From Frankia sp. RB7 (lineage in GTDB: Bacteria > Pseudomonadota > Alphaproteobacteria > Rhizobiales > Xanthobacteraceae), in the NCBI GenBank assembly GCA_030403585.1, contig JAUEPE010000023.1, forward strand, positions 35,380 to 99,379: a DNA stretch of 64,000 bases. The letters are read 5' to 3'. Numbering within the stretch: the stretch's first letter is position 1; every line of letters starts with the position of its first letter. A program made the translations under genes and the position numbers. Positions 60,020 to 64,000 of the stretch are shown in pieces. The notes beneath the pieces are model-generated. The model saw nothing but the letters and a program-made list of their open reading frames with translations. It did not search any database and had not been told where the DNA came from.

Positions 60020-60907
60020 TCACGGCGCAACGGGAAATTCGACCTTGCAGCGAAGACCTGCAGGGACTTTGTTATCCGGGTTTGGCAAAAGCAGCCGAAT
60101 TCCGAAGGTGCCGCTCCGGGCATCGACGAGCGGATCGATCACTTCGACCTTCGCAACGTAGCGGCCCCCCACCGGCGCCTCGCCTGTTACCGTTGCCTCC
60201 ATCCCGGCCTTGACAGTCCCGTACAACGCAATCGGCACGAAGACCTCCACGTTCAACGGATTGATCTGTGCGATCGTCATGATCGGCGCCTGGTCATAGG
60301 CATATTCCCCACCCAAAAGATTTCGTTCGGCCACGACCCCGTCGATGGGACTTTTGACCGTCCGGAGCTTCAAGACCTCTTCCGCCCGCAGCACTTCGAG
60401 CTGCGCGATGCGCAGATTGGCCTGCGCTTCGCGGAGATCCTGGCTTGCCACGCCAAAATCGGACTCGATCTCGTCCAGCGCCGCAGCCGAGGCTGCGCCC
60501 TTGGCCATGAGGCTCGTCGTTCGTTCACGCTTTTTGGTCAGGAAGACCAGGCGGGCTTCGCGCGCCTTCACGGTGGCATCGCTTTCGGCTTTCGCCTTCG
60601 CGAGTTCTAGAAGCGCCTGATCCACCGCTGATTCGAGCTGCGCAACCACCTGGTCCTTGCGAACGACATCGCCGCGATCGGCGAGAACTTCTCTCAAGAC
60701 CCCGGAGATCGGCGTGGCGAGCTTGATTTTCAGGCGAGGCTCCAAAATACAATCAAAAGTTCTATTCTGAGCAGTAACACAATCTGTCATTGCAATCAGA
60801 AAAAACGCAGTGACCGGAACCATGCAACGCGACGACCAAAATGGGACAACACTGAAATTGGGCAATAGCTTCACCTTGACGTAGCCCACATAACCGCATG
60901 GGAACAT
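60020..60907 (-). CDS. periplasmic adaptor subunit (HlyD/RND membrane fusion protein)
   Basis: A membrane fusion (adaptor) protein: residues RLKIKLATPISGVLREVLADRGDVVRKDQVVAQLES form the lipoyl half, a helical hairpin follows (LLELAKAKAESDATVKAREARLVFLTKKRERTTSLMAKGAASAAALDEIES), then VKSPIDGVVAERNLLGGEYAYDQAPIMTIAQINPLNVEVFVP and a beta-barrel end PAGLRCKVEFPVAP. The start could be 60907 (295 residues) or 60823 (MVPVTAFFLIAM, about 267), the latter giving a clear signal peptide. No RND pump lies beside it; it is divergent from the GAF-HlyD gene, 81 nt away. Confidence 0.8.
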   Translation of the reverse strand: MFPCGYVGYVKVKLLPNFSVVPFWSSRCMVPVTAFFLIAMTDCVTAQNRTFDCILEPRLKIKLATPISGVLREVLADRGDVVRKDQVVAQLESAVDQALLELAKAKAESDATVKAREARLVFLTKKRERTTSLMAKGAASAAALDEIESDFGVASQDLREAQANLRIAQLEVLRAEEVLKLRTVKSPIDGVVAERNLLGGEYAYDQAPIMTIAQINPLNVEVFVPIALYGTVKAGMEATVTGEAPVGGRYVAKVEVIDPLVDARSGTFGIRLLLPNPDNKVPAGLRCKVEFPVAP

Positions 60908-60988
60908 TGCGTTCTAAGAGACAAAACCCGATACTGGAAACATATAGAAGCGAGCCTTTTTCGACAGCTTATTACCAGCGGGCGTGCG

Positions 60989-62851
60989 GTGCCAACTCCG
61001 GAACAGGTCGTCGAATTGCAAGGGGGAGCGACGCGCGATTCGAGGTCGGATCCCGGCCCGTGGACGGTCCTGTCGGCGGGCCGCGATGCTCCCGAATTCT
61101 GCCAGGCCTGGCTTCGCCTGCAGTGTGAGCAGGTCACAGGCGCCACTGCCGCACTCCTCCTGCTCGACGATGGCGACGGCCATTTCTCCAGCGTTGCGGG
61201 CTGGCCCGACACCCGGCAGGATCTGTCCTTTCTCGCCGCGACCGCGCAACAGGCGCTAAGCCGGAAGTCCAGCTTTATCAACCAGGCGGCGTCGCCAGCG
61301 CATGCGGCCCTGACACAGATCGGCCAGCCTATCGAGAGCCGGGGTCGGCTTATGGGTGTGGTCGTTGTCGAGCTGAAAAGGCCGGCGGCGGACGTTCCAG
61401 CCGTGATCCGCCAACTGCGATGGGGCATCGGCTGGCTTGAGTTGTTGTTCCTGCGGCAACAGAGCGCGCAGGATTCGACCCAGCTCGCCCGCACCGGCTT
61501 CGCGCTCGGCATCTTGTCGGAGGCACAGCAGCATCAGGCGTTTCGCGCCTCCGCATTGTCGATCGCCAACGAACTCGCGAGCCGGCTAGATTGCTCGAAT
61601 GTCAGCGTCGGCTTCTCGAACGGCAAGAGCATCAGGCTCGTTGCGATGTCGCATGCCGCGGTGTTCACCGCACAGAGTCAGATCGTGTCGACAATCGAGA
61701 ATGCGATGGAGGAAGCCGCGGACCAGAATGCGTCGGTGGCATTCCCTGTCACGCCGGGAACCGAGCGCCGCATTGCGCTCGCTCATGAGGACCTCGCCAA
61801 ACGGCTCGGCGGCTCGGCGGTCCTATCGGTGCTGATGACGAACGGGATACGGTCAGTCGGCGTGATTCTTCTTGAACGCGATCGCAACAAGGCGTTCGAC
61901 GACGCCGCAATCGAAACGCTCGAGGCCGTCGCCGCGTTGGTGGGGCCCGGCCTCGAAACAAAGTCGGAGACGAACAAGCTCATCGCCGGCCGGGCGGTGA
62001 CCGCGGCCGCATCGACCACGCGGGCGCTGTTCGGGCCGGGGCGGCCAGCAATCAAGCTCGCGGCAATCGCTATAATTGCTTTGCTCGGCGCCATGGCGCT
62101 CGCGAAAGGTGAATTCCGCGTCACTGCAAAAGCTGTTGTCGAGGGCGCGATCCAGCGCTCGATCGTGTCGCCGTTCGACGGCTATATCGCAAGCGCGCCC
62201 GCGCGCGCCGGCGACATCGTCGAATCCGGACAGGCGATGGCGACACTGGACGACCGCGAGCTCAAACTCGAGGCAGCGCGCTGGAAGAGCGAACGCGAAC
62301 AACAGACCCTGAAATACGCGGACGCCATGTCAAAGCACGACAGATCGGTTGCGCTCGTGGTCTCGGCGTCGCTGGAGCAGACCGCGGCGCAATTGTCGCT
62401 GGTCGAAGATAAGCTCGCCCGCGCGGCGATCTCGGCGCCGTTCCGCGGCGTCGTCGTCTCAGGCGATTTGCGCCAGTTGATCGGCTCACCGATCGAGAAA
62501 GGCAAGGTGCTGTTCGAGATCGCCCCGCTAGAATCGTTCCGGGTGATCCTGCAAGTCGACGAGCGCGACATCGCCTTTCTCGTGGAAGGCCAGCAGGGTC
62601 AACTCGTCCTAACCGGCCTCTCCAGCGACGCGATCCCGTTCAACGTCAAGGTCATCACTCCCGTCGCGACCGCATCCGAAGGCCGCAACCATTTCCGGGT
62701 GGAAGCTGCCGTGCAGGGCACAGCGCCGCTGCTGCGACCGGGCATGGAGGGTATCGGCAAGATCTCGATCGACCGCCGCTCGTGGCTCGCGATCTGGTCG
62801 CGCTCGCTGAGCGACTGGATCCACATCACGGCCTGGAAGTGGCTGCCGTAG
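60989..62851 (+). CDS. GAF-like sensor fused to an HlyD-type adaptor
   Basis: A 620-residue protein starting at a GTG at 60989. The N-terminal half looks like one or two GAF-type domains (LRLQCEQVTGATAALLLLDDGDGHFSSVAGW about residues 43-73; FRASALSIANELASRLDCSNVSVGFSNGKSIRLVAMS about 191-228; VLSVLMTNGIRSVGVILLERD about 278-298). A membrane helix (AAIAIIALLGAMALA, near 355-370) leads into an HlyD/biotinyl-lipoyl part: SIVSPFDGYIASAPARAGDIVESGQAMATLDDRELKLE, RAAISAPFRGVVVSGDL and a C-terminal beta-barrel ending at a second helix-like WLAIWSRSLSDWIHITAWKWLP. The next gene starts 4 nt later, so both act together. Confidence 0.75.
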   Translation: MPTPEQVVELQGGATRDSRSDPGPWTVLSAGRDAPEFCQAWLRLQCEQVTGATAALLLLDDGDGHFSSVAGWPDTRQDLSFLAATAQQALSRKSSFINQAASPAHAALTQIGQPIESRGRLMGVVVVELKRPAADVPAVIRQLRWGIGWLELLFLRQQSAQDSTQLARTGFALGILSEAQQHQAFRASALSIANELASRLDCSNVSVGFSNGKSIRLVAMSHAAVFTAQSQIVSTIENAMEEAADQNASVAFPVTPGTERRIALAHEDLAKRLGGSAVLSVLMTNGIRSVGVILLERDRNKAFDDAAIETLEAVAALVGPGLETKSETNKLIAGRAVTAAASTTRALFGPGRPAIKLAAIAIIALLGAMALAKGEFRVTAKAVVEGAIQRSIVSPFDGYIASAPARAGDIVESGQAMATLDDRELKLEAARWKSEREQQTLKYADAMSKHDRSVALVVSASLEQTAAQLSLVEDKLARAAISAPFRGVVVSGDLRQLIGSPIEKGKVLFEIAPLESFRVILQVDERDIAFLVEGQQGQLVLTGLSSDAIPFNVKVITPVATASEGRNHFRVEAAVQGTAPLLRPGMEGIGKISIDRRSWLAIWSRSLSDWIHITAWKWLP

Positions 62852-62855
62852 GGCC

Positions 62856-64000
62856 ATGAGAGAGAATTTCCTCGACGCGTCCTGGCACCGTATCGGCAGC
62901 TTGAAGCCGAAACTGCGGACCCATATCCGCGTACACCGCCATCGCTACCGCGACGCTTCGTGGTACGTGGTTCAGGACAGTACGTCCGGCCGCACCCACC
63001 GCTTCACGCCCGCGGTATATTTCTTCGTCGGCTTGATGGACGGGCAGCGCACCGTCGACGACATCTGGACTCAGGCGGTGCGGCAGTTGAAGGACGACGC
63101 GCCTACCCAGGGCGAGGTCGTGAACCTGCTGGCGCAGCTCAACGGCGCGGACCTATTGCAGACCGACATTGCGCCGAACGCCAACGAGATGATGGTGCGT
63201 TACGACCGCTACGCCAAGGCGAAGCGGCGGGGCAGCTTCGGCAATCCGCTTGCGATGCGGCTGCCCATCTGGGATCCCGACCGCTTCCTCGAGGCGACAC
63301 TGCCTCTCGTCCGTTACGCCTTCACCAGGCTGGGCGCAGTGGTCTGGCTGGCGACGGTCGCCTGGGCCCTGATGCTGATCGGCATCCATTGGGACGAGCT
63401 GACCAACGGCATGTCGGATCGCATCCTCGCCAGCGAGAGCCTGCTGCTCACCGCGATGGTATTTCCGGTGCTGAAATTCTTCCACGAGATGGGCCATGCT
63501 TACGCCACCAAGATCGGCGGCGGCGAGGTTCACGAGCTCGGCCTGATGGTGCTGGTGTTCGCCCCAGTGCCCTATGTCGACGCGTCGGCCTCGATCGCGT
63601 TTCGCAGTAAATGGCGGCGCACGCTGGTCGGCGCGGCCGGAATGCTGGTCGAGATATTCATCGCAGCACTCGCGATGTTCTTGTGGACGCTCGTCGAGCC
63701 CGGCCTGGTGCGTTCGCTGCTATTCCAGACCGTGCTGATCGCCGGCGTCTCGACCGTGCTGTTCAACATCAATCCGCTGCTGCGCTTCGACGGCTATTAC
63801 GTCCTGTCCGACCTGATCGAGATACCCAATCTCGGCGCACGGTCGACAAAATACTGGGCCTGGCTGGTCGACCGGTTCGCTTTCGGCCTGCGCGACGAGC
63901 CTCCGGCGGCCGTGGCGCGCGAGAAGGCCTGGTTCGTAATTTATGCGCCGCTGGCGCTGGTCTATCGCATCTTCATGCTGTTCACGATCTCGATCTTCGT
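62856..64000 (+). CDS. PqqD-like domain plus M50 metalloprotease (partial, runs off window)
   Basis: From the ATG at 62856 the frame is open to the end. Residues about 20-110 resemble a PqqD/RiPP recognition element: WYVVQDSTSGRTHRFTPAVYFFVGLMDGQRTVDDIWTQAV, then DDAPTQGEVVNLLAQLNGADLLQ. Membrane helices follow. FHEMGHAYATKIGGGEVHELG (near residue 210) is the HExxH zinc motif of M50 site-2 proteases, and FNINPLLRFDGYYVLSDLIE (near 310) is the second zinc-ligand motif. Such proteins occur with HlyD partners and are often called putative peptide zinc metalloproteases. Function is not established. Confidence 0.75.
   Translation, partial: MRENFLDASWHRIGSLKPKLRTHIRVHRHRYRDASWYVVQDSTSGRTHRFTPAVYFFVGLMDGQRTVDDIWTQAVRQLKDDAPTQGEVVNLLAQLNGADLLQTDIAPNANEMMVRYDRYAKAKRRGSFGNPLAMRLPIWDPDRFLEATLPLVRYAFTRLGAVVWLATVAWALMLIGIHWDELTNGMSDRILASESLLLTAMVFPVLKFFHEMGHAYATKIGGGEVHELGLMVLVFAPVPYVDASASIAFRSKWRRTLVGAAGMLVEIFIAALAMFLWTLVEPGLVRSLLFQTVLIAGVSTVLFNINPLLRFDGYYVLSDLIEIPNLGARSTKYWAWLVDRFAFGLRDEPPAAVAREKAWFVIYAPLALVYRIFMLFTISIF

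Noticed and set aside
1..64000. CRISPR arrays, rRNA and tRNA genes, insertion sequences with transposase genes
   Set aside because: None seen: no spaced direct repeats, no recognisable tRNA/rRNA sequence, no transposase-like protein.

Overview
The window holds an almost complete alphaproteobacterial photosynthesis gene cluster (PGC) of about 51 kb (hemA at 0.65 kb to hemC at 51.6 kb), followed by about 12 kb of accessory genes. Gene order, protein sequences, GC-rich codon use, the paired ppsR1/ppsR2 genes, the bacteriophytochrome beside ppsR2 and a heme oxygenase gene point to a photosynthetic Bradyrhizobium or a close Rhodopseudomonas relative. This is my inference from family knowledge; no search was run.

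Layout. Positions 0-16.3 kb (minus strand): the operon bchF-N-B-H-L-M-lhaA-puhA-puhB-puhC-(101 aa protein)-acsF-puhE-hemA, almost all joined by ATGA or TGATG overlaps. Positions 16.6-22.7 kb: the regulatory core, with aerR and heme oxygenase (plus), bacteriophytochrome and cysteine-free ppsR2 (minus), then cytochrome c2 (plus). Positions 22.7-28.4 kb (minus): ppsR1-bchG-bch2-like-bchP-tspO-(88 aa membrane protein). Positions 28.6-38.5 kb (minus): crtE-crtF-bchC-X-Y-Z-pufQ-like-pufB-A-L-M. Positions 38.6-51.6 kb: crtD-crtC (plus), a 48 aa membrane protein, hemF, crtB, crtI, bchO, an alpha/beta hydrolase (minus), hemE (plus), and bchD-bchI-hemC (minus).

The genes form one programme. hemA/C/E/F feed tetrapyrrole synthesis. 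bchHDI, bchM, acsF, bciA, bchLNB, bchXYZ, bchF, bchC, bchG and bchP make bacteriochlorophyll a. crtE/B/I/C/D/F make a spirilloxanthin-type carotenoid. puf and puh genes encode LH1 and the reaction centre, with LhaA and PuhB/C/E as assembly factors. No tetraheme pufC, pufX, bchE or LH2 (puc) gene is present here. The oxygen-dependent enzymes AcsF and HemF fit pigment synthesis under oxygen. Perfect TGT-N12-ACA palindromes (PpsR/CrtJ type) lie before bchF, ppsR2/cycA, cycA, crtE/crtD, crtI (two) and an ECF sigma factor gene outside the core PGC; imperfect copies lie before aerR and bchC.

Positions 51.9-57.8 kb carry DUF3422, a hydrolase/membrane fusion, DUF427, a DUF2383-like four-helix protein, a membrane protein, an ECF sigma factor and a single-domain response regulator. 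Positions 57.8-58.5 kb look like a non-coding dispersed repeat. BciA (8-vinyl reductase) follows at 58.5-59.5 kb. The right edge holds a periplasmic adaptor, a GAF-HlyD fusion and a PqqD-like/M50 metalloprotease running off the end, which looks like a peptide processing/export system and is the least explained part of the window.
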